In this document: positions 34,142-43,465 of the stretch, in pieces
Numbering within the stretch: the first letter of the stretch is position 1
Layout: each line of letters starts with the position of its first letter
Assembly (NCBI GenBank): GCA_963716135.1
Contig: OY970289.1
Coordinates: 2,790,001 to 2,854,000, forward strand
Reading direction: 5' to 3'
Source of the DNA: CAVRAW01 sp963716135
GTDB taxonomy: Bacteria; Planctomycetota; Planctomycetia; Pirellulales; JADZDJ01
Length of the DNA: 64,000 nt
Position numbers and translations under genes: made by a program
Notes under the pieces: generated by a model
Told to the model about the DNA's origin: nothing
The model's database searches: none
Seen by the model: only the letters and a program-made list of their open reading frames with translations

Positions 34142-36185
34142 CGAACACGAACGCCAGCGCCGCAAGCAAGCCGCAACGGCAGCGACCGAGCGTGACGTGT
34201 CGATCAAACCACCCGCGAACCTGGAGCGCCGGCGGCGCTGTTTGGCCGATCCGTTTTTGTTCCTGCACGAATACTTCCGCGACATTTTTTTTCAGCCGTT
34301 CACGGATGATCGGCGCGAAATGGTCAATGCAATAATTCACGCCGCGAGCTACAGCGGCGACTTCGCTCTGGCTGGCCCGCGAGGCGAGGGAAAAACAAAG
34401 CTGGCACTATTCACGGCGCTGTTTTTAATTCTCAATCGCAAGCTGCGGTTGCCCATCATCATCGGCAAAAATCAAAGCGGCGCCGAGAATGAATTGAACA
34501 ATCTCAAACGCGAACTGGTTGCCAATGAAAAATTCGCTGCCGACTTTCCTGAAATCTGTACGCCGCTGATTGCCCTGGACGGATGGGCCAGCCGTGCGAA
34601 CAAGCAAACCGTCAACGGCCGCAAGTCTCACATCGGCTGGGCGCACGATTATCTGATCTTCCCCACGATCAGCAAAACATCGCTGGGCAAGAAATGGCCG
34701 CGCAGCGAACCGTCGCTAGCGTGTGGTCAAGGCATTGCAACGGTTGGCATCGACGGCAAGATTCGCGGATTCAATCGGCGGAACATTCGCCCGGACCTGG
34801 CAATCATCGACGACATTGACGACCGCGAAAGCACCGCAGCGTAATCCAAACGGCCGACTTTCAAGTTGCAATCGAACAGGATATTGCCGGCCTGGCCGGA
34901 TCGGGCCAGCGTATTGCCCGCGTGATGTTATGCACGGTTATCAATCGGCAATGTATCGCGTTCAAGTACACGGAGCGCAAGGTGATGCCCGGCTGGCAAG
35001 GCAAGCGCTTCCGATTGTTGGTAACACTGCCCGAGCGCGAGGATCTGTGGCAAGAGTACATCGACCAGCGGCGGAACCGCGACGCCGACCGCGACCCCGA
35101 CGCGCGTGCTGCGCATCAATTCTACGTGCAACGCCGCGCCGAAATGGACCGCGGCGCCACAGTGAGCAACCCGTATGCGTTCGAGGGCAAGCCCGGATCG
35201 GACGGCGAACCGCTGGAAATATCTGCGCTCGAGGCCAGCTACAACAAAATCGCCGATACCAGTTGGGCCGCATTCTGCACCGAATATCAAAACGACCCGC
35301 CGGCCGACGAACAAGTTACCAAGGCGGGAATTTCCGCGCAGTTGATTCAAGGGCGGCTGAGTGGATTGAACCGCGGCGAGCTGCCGCCGGATTGTTCGAT
35401 TTGCGTGGGCATCGACGTAGGAAAGACGTATTGCCATTTCGTTGCCGGTGCATTCCGCAAGGGCGGAATCGGAAACGTCATCCAGTACGGCGTGATTGAA
35501 GTTGTCGGCGCCGAGGATACCCAGCAAACGGAAGTTGTCGAACGGGCCATTCTGCGAGCATTGATCGACTGGAAAGATCAGTTGGCCGTGCATCCGTTCC
35601 GCGATGCCGACGGCAACCCGGCGGCAATCGACAAGGTTTTAATCGACGCGGGATATTGCCAAGACGCTGTGTTTGAATTTGCCCGGCGGTTTGGCGAACC
35701 GTACCGCGCTTCCAAGGGCATCGGCGGAAATTTTCGGCACGGCGTCCCCGACCCGCGAACCCGGCGCGTAGGCGCTCACTGGTTTGCGCAGCCGCAAGCC
35801 GGCGGTCTGTGGCTGTACTCCATCGACGCCGACCACTGGAAGCGCACCGTCCACGAAAGATTTATTGCCGAGCCGTTGGACGAAAACAACCGGCCTAATC
35901 CCGGTTCGCTGACGTTGTTTGTTCCTGCCGGCCGACGCGATCACCATACCTACGCCGCGCATATCGTGGCTGAGGAATGGATCACGGAATTTTTGCCCGG
36001 CAAAGGCGAAAAGTCGCGCTGGATCAAACACAGCGCAAACAATCACTACCTGGACGCAACGGCGCTTTGTTTGTGCGGCGCTGAAATGGCAGGCTGTGGA
36101 TTGTTCGCCCAAAACACAAAGCGACGGCTGCCGCCAGGCGAGCGCCGGCGCTGGCTGAACTGGCGCACTGCGCCTGAAAGAGTAA
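34128..36185 (+). pseudogene. Phage terminase large subunit-like protein, frameshifted
   Basis: The first frame (34128-34844) carries the ATPase: Walker A in ALAGPRGEGKTKLA, Walker B in LAIIDDIDD. It hits TAA at 34842, but the protein continues in another frame (IQTADFQVAIEQDIAGLAGSGQ..ARVMLCTVIN) that goes on with the RNase H-like nuclease region (CVGIDVGKTYCHFVAG, later DATALCLCGAEMAG). No slippery heptamer is visible, so a real indel or sequence error is likely, not programmed shifting. Near the end, restoring a GC at 36170-36173 gives ..NWRTARLKE and stop at 36183-36185, just before the next gene; as read, the frame runs on to 36415. Full length would be about 685 residues. Confidence 0.8.
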
Positions 36186-36188
36186 GCG

Positions 36189-36887
36189 ATGAAACTTTCG
36201 CAAACACTGCTGAACCGATGCCGCAGCCTTGCCGCGGCGGTCGCGCCGGAGTTGCGGCAGTTGAACATTTTGGCCGCCGACGAGATCGAGAATTTAGCCC
36301 CGCGCTACGGGTGTTTGGGATGGGCGATTCAGCACGCCGATTACAACATCAAAGCGCAGCTTGGCGAGCGATACAAAGCGGCGCCGACGATCGTGATAGA
36401 TTGCAAGTCAATTAATGAGCAAGCGCAGCCCGGGAAATTCGAGTGCTGCACGTTGCAGGTTATGGTTCACGAACTGGCCCACGTCGTGCCCATCAAGCAT
36501 TTCGCCGAATTGAAACCGACGCCGCAATTCTTGGAGTTTCAAAAACAAGAGTTAGTGAAGGGACTGACCGCTCCATCCCCACGACCTGGCGGCGCAGACG
36601 ATTTTCACGGCCCGGCATTTATACGCCGCGCGTTGCACCTGTGGATACGCGCAACAGTCGCCAACATCGACATGCCATTGGACGGGCTGTTGACGTGGTA
36701 TAGCCGCGCTGAAAACTATCTGCCGATTCTGTTGGGCGAGGCGATTAACATGCGCGACAAGACGTTCGCCGAAATTGAATCCACCGAACCCCCCGCCATG
36801 TTTTTGGAACAGTGGCGAGCTGATCTACATTTCGAGGCTCTAATTTCCCAGAGGAGAAACGATGACCGCTGTACTTGCGAAAATTGA
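36189..36887 (+). CDS. HELAH-motif putative zinc metallopeptidase-like protein
   Basis: A 232-residue protein with QVMVHELAHVVP near residue 90, an HExxH zinc-binding signature, in a helical context. A third ligand is not obvious (candidates are HF in PIKHFAEL or the later DDFHGPAF). It follows the terminase gene directly and overlaps the next gene by 26 bases. Processing of structural proteins or of a host factor is possible; no family recognised. Not similar to known prohead proteases, which are serine enzymes. Confidence 0.6.
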   Translation: MKLSQTLLNRCRSLAAAVAPELRQLNILAADEIENLAPRYGCLGWAIQHADYNIKAQLGERYKAAPTIVIDCKSINEQAQPGKFECCTLQVMVHELAHVVPIKHFAELKPTPQFLEFQKQELVKGLTAPSPRPGGADDFHGPAFIRRALHLWIRATVANIDMPLDGLLTWYSRAENYLPILLGEAINMRDKTFAEIESTEPPAMFLEQWRADLHFEALISQRRNDDRCTCEN

Positions 36888-37566
36888 CAAGCATTTAGGG
36901 ACCGACTTCGACCGACTGGCACAACGCCGCGCATTGCGCAAGGAAATCGGCAAATTGCAAATGGCGATGGATCACGCCGCGGTGCTGGCCGAGCAAATTC
37001 GCGGCCTGGATCAGCGCGAAGAAAGCGCGAAGGCAAAACACGAGGCCGAATGCTTGCCGCTGCAAGAGGAGCTGCGCACCATTGAGGAGAAGATGGTGGA
37101 CGGATTTGCCGACAAAGCGGCTAGTTCGCCAGCGCTGGAATCGAAGCGGCGCGAGTTGCTCGACGCCATCGCCAAGGGCAACGAAGCGCTCGAGCGCGAA
37201 ATTCAGCTTGTTAAAACTTTGAGGGAGCCGATAGCGCGCGAAGTATCTCGGCTTCACGTCGAATCCGCGGCCGTGCAAGTGTTGAAAGGCAAATTGACCT
37301 GCGCTCCGTTGGCGAATCCCCAATTGCTCGACGAATCGAAAATCGCCGGGTCGGCCTGCCACTGGGCCGAGCTGCGGCTGGCAGATGCGCGCGCTAAATT
37401 TGCCGGCGCGGAATCGTTAGTCCGGGCGGAACCGGATGACGACAATCGCGCAATTTATGAGGAGCGGGCGCGGGTTTGGCGGTTGGAACTGTCGGCGGCG
37501 GAAGCGGCATTTTCTGCCGCGCAGCGGGTGCAAGATGATTTGCAAAAACAGATGTTCGACGAGTAA
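36862..37566 (+). CDS. Coiled-coil protein of the element
   Basis: A 234-residue, highly charged, almost entirely helical protein (for example RALRKEIGKLQMAMDHAAVLAEQIRGLDQREESAKAKHEAECLPLQEELRTIEEKM), rich in Glu, Lys and Ala heptads over most of its length. GAGGAG lies 5 bases before the ATG at 36862. The function is unknown; scaffold-like or DNA-packaging accessory roles are possible from its position after the terminase. Confidence 0.65.
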   Translation: MTAVLAKIDKHLGTDFDRLAQRRALRKEIGKLQMAMDHAAVLAEQIRGLDQREESAKAKHEAECLPLQEELRTIEEKMVDGFADKAASSPALESKRRELLDAIAKGNEALEREIQLVKTLREPIAREVSRLHVESAAVQVLKGKLTCAPLANPQLLDESKIAGSACHWAELRLADARAKFAGAESLVRAEPDDDNRAIYEERARVWRLELSAAEAAFSAAQRVQDDLQKQMFDE

Positions 37567-37583
37567 CACGAAAGGAAAATCCA

Positions 37584-38039
37584 ATGTTAAAAGATTTGTA
37601 CGGAATGGCCCCGTCCTCTGCAGAGGTCGAAGTGTTCGCGGGCGAAAAGTCACTGGGAACAATCCAAGCCGATGCGACCGGGCGCTGGAAGATCGAGGCA
37701 GTAGCGATCCCGCCGGGGATCAGCATTCACGCCGTGGCGACGGATGGGGACACGATCCGAGAATCATCGGCGCTCACGATCGACGCCGACGAAAGCGCAG
37801 ACGAGCAAGATGTTCAGGCGCGCTCCGAGTATGCGGAGTTGGTTCAGGCCGTGGCCGACGGCGCCGGCTTCGACAGCGAAGAGGCGCAAGCGATCCTGGC
37901 CGCGGCCGGCGTCGATGCCGAGCGATTCGAGGCCGATGTCGACGAATGCCGTGAGATTGATCGTCGAATGCAAACGTGTATGCAGGACTTCGAGGCTGCG
38001 TTTAATGAACGGGCGCGCAAGGCCGGGAGCGGCGAATGA
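37584..38039 (+). CDS. Ig-like-domain small protein of the element
   Basis: A 151-residue protein. Residues 12-65 (AEVEVFAGEKSLGTIQADATGRWKIEAVAIPPGISIHAVATDGDTIRESSALTID) follow the bacterial Ig-like repeat pattern (lGt..AdatGrW). The rest is an acidic helical region (ADEQDVQARSEYAELVQAVADGAGF). AAAGGAAAA precedes the ATG. The last codons overlap the cold-shock-like gene by ATGA. Ig-like domains in phage often mediate surface attachment, but there is no tail context here. Confidence 0.6.
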   Translation: MLKDLYGMAPSSAEVEVFAGEKSLGTIQADATGRWKIEAVAIPPGISIHAVATDGDTIRESSALTIDADESADEQDVQARSEYAELVQAVADGAGFDSEEAQAILAAAGVDAERFEADVDECREIDRRMQTCMQDFEAAFNERARKAGSGE

Positions 38040-38242
38040 CCGGAACAATCACAAAAGTTGTCGCCGTCAAAGGCTTCGGGTTTATCGCCCGGCCTGGCGA
38101 AAGTAAAGATACGTTTTTTCATTTCACGGACCTTGACGGCACGCTGCGGTTTGGTGAAGCGCTGTTAGAGCGGCGCGTCGTGTTCGACACGATCGACACC
38201 GAGCGCGGGCCGAAAGCAATTTCCATCCGACCCGCTGATTGA
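38036..38242 (+). CDS. Cold-shock-domain-like small protein
   Basis: A 68-residue protein: TGTITKVVAVKGFGFIARPGESKDTFFHFTDLDG has the CSD order of a G-x-KGFGFI RNP1-like strand and a FFHFTDL RNP2-like strand. It is therefore likely a single-stranded nucleic-acid-binding protein. Start ATG 38036 overlaps the upstream stop (ATGA), implying coupled translation. Confidence 0.78.
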   Translation: MTGTITKVVAVKGFGFIARPGESKDTFFHFTDLDGTLRFGEALLERRVVFDTIDTERGPKAISIRPAD

Positions 38243-38536
38243 GAGAGAATTTTCCAGGTGTAAAACATCGAACCGGCCGGCGATCGTCGATCCTGGGGCA
38301 AATGGTGGCTGCCATTTTTGGCAAAAGGGCTGTCTTGCCAATTGACGGCACGAAGTGCGCATTATGTGGACGGCCGACGGCCGGCGCAAGAAAATCCACC
38401 TGGGCCACGCAGCGGAAGACGGCGGTGGGCTGGCCTCCGTATTGACGATCCAGCGGTTGTCGCCGTAGGGTGAGCACGAAGCTTGGCTCAATGCTAGGCA
38501 CAAAAACAAATCAAACTCTTGTTTGGAGAAATCAGA
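38243..38536. other. Gap in the element, no confident gene
   Basis: About 294 bp between the cold-shock-like gene and the cargo pair. A short frame with a CALCGRP motif (about 38350-38400) is present but lacks a good start, and may be a gene remnant or a promoter region for the two following genes. Confidence 0.4.
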
Positions 38537-38920
38537 ATGAGCGAACTTGCAATTGCGTCGACACAATATGGTGACCTGCGTGGAACGGCGTCGATCGATG
38601 GTCATCACGGCTCGCTGGTCCACGAGGTGGCAAAGCGGGCTGAAATCCCTCGTGGCTATTGGCCTGTTGGGTTGTCTATCGATATTAGCGCGCCGGATTA
38701 TCAGCCGATTGTGGAGGTCTTCGCGGTCGATGCTGATGTGGCAGGAGCAGGCGGAGATAACATTGAGAAATATGCGAAAGAAAACGCCGAGATTCCTGTG
38801 TTCAGTTTTCCCGCAAAGGTATCTCTCCAGGAATTGCCCGCACTCGCAAAGCGATTTCACTTGGTTGTCGGTGACAGGCTGATTGGCGGCAGGCCGCTGA
38901 AGATCCTTAAGAATAGGTGA
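38537..38920 (+). CDS. Element cargo protein 1, function unknown
   Basis: A 127-residue protein starting MSELAIASTQYGDLRGTASID; GGAG lies 8 bases upstream of the ATG at 38537. The sequence is mixed alpha/beta with no recognisable catalytic motif (PRGYWPVGLSIDISAPD, FHLVVGDRLIGGRPLKI). It is followed after 10 bases by the HNH-like gene in the same orientation, so the two are probably translated from one message. Both sit at the right end of the element, where cargo genes are often found. Confidence 0.6.
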   Translation: MSELAIASTQYGDLRGTASIDGHHGSLVHEVAKRAEIPRGYWPVGLSIDISAPDYQPIVEVFAVDADVAGAGGDNIEKYAKENAEIPVFSFPAKVSLQELPALAKRFHLVVGDRLIGGRPLKILKNR

Positions 38921-38930
38921 TGCCGTTTTC

Positions 38931-39707
38931 ATGGCACCAAAATTCACAGGTCCATGCCATCTCTGCGCGACGGTCACGGAACTTCGCAGAAGTCACATTA
39001 TTCCGGACTGGGCATTTAGCCAGATCAGGGGCCCAGACGGAAAGATGGTTGACCTCAACGAATATTCAGTGCATTCGTACGCGCCGATTGAACGTTTGCT
39101 CTGCGAGGAATGCGAGCAACGGTTTTCGAAATGGGAAAATCCGGCGAAAGGTTTTGGAGACAAAAGCGACATAGGCGGAAAATACGGCCCGTGGCTATTG
39201 AAGTTTGCGACGTCAATTTCGTGGCGAGCACTGAAGTATCAGCTAATGCGGCCGCAGTGGGAATTGGGTGAGGATTTCCGCGAAATACTCCAATGCCAAG
39301 GCGTTGGGGAGGCTCTCGATTGTTGGGCGATGTTCCTCCTCCGCGACAAATTTACCGCAGCCTCGAAGCGGCATCGACAGCACCTGTTCTTGGTCAGCCC
39401 TGATTACATAATGCGACCGGCGATTGGGCTTACGCTGGGCGCGGTCGATGGTCATGTCTTTACGTACACGCGATTTTCCTTCTATTGCATCCTGGGTCTG
39501 ATTGAATCAAATTGCCCCAAGGAACTCGAGACGAGCCATATCAAAGCAAACGGCGGCGACACTCCTGGCGTGAATTACATGACCCGCACAATGGCCGAGT
39601 ACCTTATCGGGGTCGAGCAAGAGGCCCTAGCGCGCGCGATCGCGTATGCAACTCGAGACAATCCAAAATTCATCGCCGAGATGGAGCGCCGCGGCCAACA
39701 GCAATAG
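38931..39707 (+). CDS. Element cargo protein 2: HNH-like zinc protein (CxxC..SHIIP..CxxC)
   Basis: A 258-residue protein. Near the N-terminus, CHLCATVTELRRSHIIPDW and LLCEECEQRFSKWEN form a CxxC..H..CxxC arrangement like that of treble-clef/HNH-related domains, where SHIIP supplies the His. The remainder (about residues 80-258) is mostly helical, with AMFLLRDKFTAASKRHRQHLFLVSPDYIMRP. Stand-alone proteins with this N-terminus are known as hypothetical or nuclease-like proteins; true nuclease activity is uncertain. It ends 150 bp before attR. Confidence 0.6.
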   Translation: MAPKFTGPCHLCATVTELRRSHIIPDWAFSQIRGPDGKMVDLNEYSVHSYAPIERLLCEECEQRFSKWENPAKGFGDKSDIGGKYGPWLLKFATSISWRALKYQLMRPQWELGEDFREILQCQGVGEALDCWAMFLLRDKFTAASKRHRQHLFLVSPDYIMRPAIGLTLGAVDGHVFTYTRFSFYCILGLIESNCPKELETSHIKANGGDTPGVNYMTRTMAEYLIGVEQEALARAIAYATRDNPKFIAEMERRGQQQ

Positions 39708-39858
39708 CGACCAGCAAGCGGGTGTCACTGACACCTGCCGACACCGATTCGGCCCGTTTCTACTCCTTTTGGCGAATCGGGCGACAAGTGAAAACCGTGC
39801 GCAGTTTGCCGAGCGAATCCGCGTTTTTGTGGTGCATCGCGCGGTTGTATCTTTTCTC

Positions 39859-39900
<42 letters not shown>

Positions 39901-39962
39901 GTGCCGCTAATTTAGCAGGTTGTGGCGAGAATTGAAGGGCGCAGCTAAGACAATGCCCAGTG

Positions 39963-41060
39963 CTATGCGTTCGCGCCGGCGACAGTACAACTGCCACCTG
40001 AAAAACGTGCGCGGCGAACAAGATCGGCCAATGCCCGCGGCGATTGCGCCGCGCCCAGACACAACAGCGGCGCGATGAGCGATCCCCAATACTGATTGAT
40101 CGCAATTCCGAAAAAAGAAAAAACTGTCAGATACACGCAGACGGTGACGCCCGCTCGCAAACCCGTGGGCGAGTTCCATCCGGCAAAGCCCAGAATCGCC
40201 AGCGGCAAGAATATCGCCGTCACCCATTGCGGCAAGAGCAGCAAAAACGCATTCATTTGCGCGATGGAAATCACAAATGCCGCCCCGCCGAACTGCAACC
40301 AGCCGCCGGCGTGCGCGTGATCGGTTGGCCCAACCAATGCCATCGCTTGTTGAGCGTGCCAGAGATAAAACGCTCCGTATGCCGCCAGTCCAACCAGCCA
40401 CATGGCCACTTCGCGCAGACGCCGCTGGCGCACGGCCAAAAGCAAGCAGACGATCGCATACGGTCCGGCCAACTCTCGCACGAACACCGCCGCCAGGCCG
40501 CAGATCACGCCCCAACCGGGCCGCCCGATCGCGTAGGCACAAATCGAAAGCAATATCAGCACGCCGGCCCACACGACCGGCATCACGTAAATCTCTTCCA
40601 GCCAGCAGGGGGCCAAAGCGCCGATCATGATCAGCCCGCCCAGGAAGGCAGTGCCCACGCCTGCTTCCCGGCCCAACACGATCACGCTTAAGAGCAGCGC
40701 CGCGCCCGCCAGGATGCCGATGATCAGCCGTCGGAAAACTTCACTCGGCAGCACGCCAAGCAACCACATCGGCATCGGAGTGCGCCAGTTGAAGATGCTC
40801 CGCGTCGGATAGCCTCGCGCGTGCAGCTCGACGCCGGCTGCTTGATAGTAACCTTCGCCCGCCGCGATCCGATCGATTTCCGCCCGATACAATTGCACGT
40901 CGCCGGCGCCGCGGCTGGGCTTGTCCGCAAATCCGCTCGCCCAAGGCGACAGGGTGATCGCCACCAACAGCACCGTCATCAGCCCCGTGATGCGGAGGAC
41001 GGTGCGCGCGGCTTGGGGCGAAATGCTGGAAAAAGCTGTGCGGTTAGGCGAGTTTGGCAT
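39963..41060 (-). CDS. Multi-spanning membrane protein, glycosyltransferase-like
   Basis: A 365-residue protein with about ten hydrophobic helices. An N-terminal helix (TVLRITGLMTVLLVAITLSPW) is followed by an extracellular loop with DVQLYRAEIDRIAAGEGYYQAAGVELHARGYPTRSIFNWRTPMP, typical of the first periplasmic loop of GT-C-fold glycosyltransferases of the DUF2029/GT87 type (catalytic acidic residue likely in DVQLYR). Start MPNSPNRTAF at 41060. It is the first gene after the right end of the mobile element. Confidence 0.65.
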   Translation of the reverse strand: MPNSPNRTAFSSISPQAARTVLRITGLMTVLLVAITLSPWASGFADKPSRGAGDVQLYRAEIDRIAAGEGYYQAAGVELHARGYPTRSIFNWRTPMPMWLLGVLPSEVFRRLIIGILAGAALLLSVIVLGREAGVGTAFLGGLIMIGALAPCWLEEIYVMPVVWAGVLILLSICAYAIGRPGWGVICGLAAVFVRELAGPYAIVCLLLAVRQRRLREVAMWLVGLAAYGAFYLWHAQQAMALVGPTDHAHAGGWLQFGGAAFVISIAQMNAFLLLLPQWVTAIFLPLAILGFAGWNSPTGLRAGVTVCVYLTVFSFFGIAINQYWGSLIAPLLCLGAAQSPRALADLVRRARFSGGSCTVAGANA

Positions 41061-41150
41061 AAGCCGATTGCGACGGTTGGCGGGGATTTTCCGCTCCCGC
41101 AATCGTAGCTTATTTACGGGACTCGAGACGTTGACTTTATTTGAGAAGCT

Positions 41151-41172
41151 CCCGGCCTGGGGGCCGGGGCTA
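41151..41172. repeat. REP-like hairpin, family C
   Basis: CCCGGCC-TGGG-GGCCGGG followed by GCTA; exact reverse complement of 13921-13942. Confidence 0.6.
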
Positions 41173-41219
41173 AACGAGAGGCGGGGAGTCGAATCAGACG
41201 CAAATCTGATTTAGATTAG

Positions 41220-41292
<73 letters not shown>

Positions 41293-41442
41293 GGAAGCTG
41301 TGCCCGACCGAACCACCAACCCTATCGACGCATTTGCCGGTTGTCAAGCCGCGATTGCAGCGCGACGGCGGCGTCACTATGCTGTCGACTCCGGCGCAGT
41401 TTTCAATTGTCACCGCCCCACATTCGCCCGCCAAAAACAGCT

Positions 41443-42509
41443 TTGAAGAAACTGTTGTTGAAACTGCTGCAGTGGGGCGTGGCGCTGGCGATCATCGTCT
41501 GGCTGGTGCTCGACGCAGTCGAAAACCAAAGCTTTGCCCAACTGCGCGACAGTCCCAAGCGCTGGGATCTGCTGGCGCTGGCGGCGCTGGTGTGCTTTAT
41601 CGGCGTCGTGCTCACGATGGTCCGCTGGTGTTACCTCGTGCGCACCTTGGATGTGCCGCTCAGTTGGCGCGACACGTTCCGCTTGGGCTTCCTCGGCTAT
41701 TTGTTCAACTTCATTTCGCCGGGAGCGGTGGGGGGCGATCTGTTCAAAGTGGTGTTCCTGCGCGCGAACGCAAAGGCCGGCGCACCGAGGTCGCCATGAG
41801 CGTGCTGGTCGATCGCCTGATGGGGCTGTACGGAGTGTTCGTGGTGGGCACGGTCGCCATTTTGCTGACCGACATGTGGCGATCCAATTCGCCCCAGGTG
41901 CGCCTTGCCTGCCAGATCATGTTCTGGTGCGCCGGCGTCAGCACGGCGATCTTGGCGATGGGTTGGCTGCCCGGCTTCAGCCAGGGTCCCATCGCGCGCC
42001 GGCTGGAGCGCTTGCCGCGGGCGGGCTATTACATCGAACGCTTCAACCGCGCCAATCGAATGTATTACAGCCATCCGTGGGCGCTGCCTTGGGCCACCGT
42101 ATTGAGCGTGTTCTTGCAATCGCTGTTTCCGATCGGCATATGGCTCATGGCCCGCGGGTTGTTCAGCCGCGCGCCCACGCTGGGCGAGCATTTTGTGATC
42201 GTGCCGATGGGCATTGCCACCGGCGCGATTCCGTTGGCACCCAACGGCATGGGAACGTTCGAATTGTTGGTGAATTATCTTTATCAACACATGCCCAGCG
42301 GCCCGCCGTCGGATCCCAGCGCCGGCCTGGTCGTCGCTTTGTGCTATCGCGTGGTGACGGTGCTGATTGCGCTCGTGGGCGCGGCCATCTATCTGGCCAG
42401 CCGCCGCGAAATGACCGAGGTGCTGCACGAGGCGGAAGAAGAAGTGAAGCACCCGCACGAGGAAGAGCCGCCCTCGGCTCCTCCATCGCACCAACCGGCC
42501 ACGACGTAG
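41443..42509 (+). CDS. AglD/MprF-like lysylphosphatidylglycerol synthase TM-region (flippase) protein, frameshifted
   Basis: The family (PF03706) holds seven to eight helices that flip lipids. First frame: a TTG at 41443 starts KKLLLKLLQWGVALAIIVW and continues to GYLFNFISPGAVGGDLFKVVFLR. Second frame: ERKGRRTEVAMSVLVDRLMGLYGVFVVGTVAILL..GIATGAIPLAPNGMGTFE, conserved family segments. They join as one protein of about 355 residues if CG is removed from the CGCGCG at 41761-41766. Read as given, the protein is truncated at 41799. It may export an isoprenoid- or lipid-linked substrate; function otherwise open. Confidence 0.8.
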
Positions 42510-42713
42510 CCAGGGGGCCTCGAGTCGGCGTTGCACGCTGCGCGCTCTGTGATCAACGTAGCAACCGTACGGTTTGCGCAAGCGTCAAAACCCCAACTCC
42601 AGCCGCTGACGTTCGCTGGTCGATGCACTACAATCGCGGCTGTGCCGCAGAGCGCGCCGCCAGGCCGCCCCAGCTATGCTTACATCTTGCTTGCCGCGCT
42701 GTGAAGCGACGCG

Positions 42714-43454
42714 ATGAATTCATTCGCACCTGCCAAATCCGCCATTCCGCCGGCTCCGGCCAAAATGCCCGGCGAAACGGTGCGGGCAATCGTGTCGTTG
42801 TGGCTGTTGTTCCACCTGCTGGGCGTTACGTTGGCACTGGCCACGAATACCGACATGGGCCGCTCGCAGTTGCTGGAGCGAATGAAGCGCGCGCCGTTTC
42901 TCGACCAATACATTTACACTCTGTGGCTGAATGTGAACTACGGAAACCGGCTCACTGGCGGCGAGCTGGACGGCGATCCCGTGGTCGAAGCCGATCTGGT
43001 GTACGCCGACGGCCACCGCGAAACCAAGACATTTCCGCCCGAGGGCGCCCGCGGCGAGCGTTTGGAGCGCTATCAATCGATGGCGCACCGCCTGACCCCG
43101 CCGCCGGATATTGAAGCCGCCGACAGCACGATGTTCGCCTATCTCGGCGGCGCGATCCTGAAACAATTGAAGGACGAGGGAGTGAAGGAAGTGGTGTTCC
43201 GCGTTCGCCGGCATAACCCGCTGAGCATGACCGACGCGGCCGCCACGATTTCCAGCCAGCGCGATCCGTCCAATCCGCGCACGTTTGCGAATTTGCTAAC
43301 CGTATCCGTAACGCTGAATAGCCGCGACGAACCGCAGGCGCAGATCCAAGCGCAAGCGGCCCGCGACGTGGCGCCGGTGACCGGTCCCCGATCGTCGCCG
43401 TCGCCCCGCCGAACGGCGCCGCAGAATCAAGAAAGCCCCGCCCCGTCGCCGTAA
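42714..43454 (+). CDS. Membrane-anchored protein of unknown function, partner of HTTM gene
   Basis: A 246-residue protein with one N-terminal membrane helix (ETVRAIVSLWLLFHLLGVTLALATN), a soluble domain (for example DGDPVVEADLVYADGHRETKTFPPEG..ERYQSMAHRL) and a Pro/Gln/Ser-rich disordered tail. It precedes the HTTM gene by 11 bases on the same strand; the pairing with an HTTM protein is common and suggests a shared complex. No enzymatic motif seen. Confidence 0.6.
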   Translation: MNSFAPAKSAIPPAPAKMPGETVRAIVSLWLLFHLLGVTLALATNTDMGRSQLLERMKRAPFLDQYIYTLWLNVNYGNRLTGGELDGDPVVEADLVYADGHRETKTFPPEGARGERLERYQSMAHRLTPPPDIEAADSTMFAYLGGAILKQLKDEGVKEVVFRVRRHNPLSMTDAAATISSQRDPSNPRTFANLLTVSVTLNSRDEPQAQIQAQAARDVAPVTGPRSSPSPRRTAPQNQESPAPSP

Positions 43455-43465
43455 AACCGCACCCT

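Noticed and set aside
34839..34850. Programmed -1 frameshift in the terminase
   Set aside because: No X-XXY-YYZ slippery site or downstream stem-loop is evident; an indel or error is simpler.
38239..38445. Small CALCGRP zinc protein inside the element
   Set aside because: No good start and weak coding signal; only a short Cys motif supports it, so it was left as a gap.
41534..43114. 526-residue open frame over the flippase and its downstream neighbour
   Set aside because: Composition (Arg/Gly/Ala-rich) and position over better-supported genes in other frames show it is a shadow.
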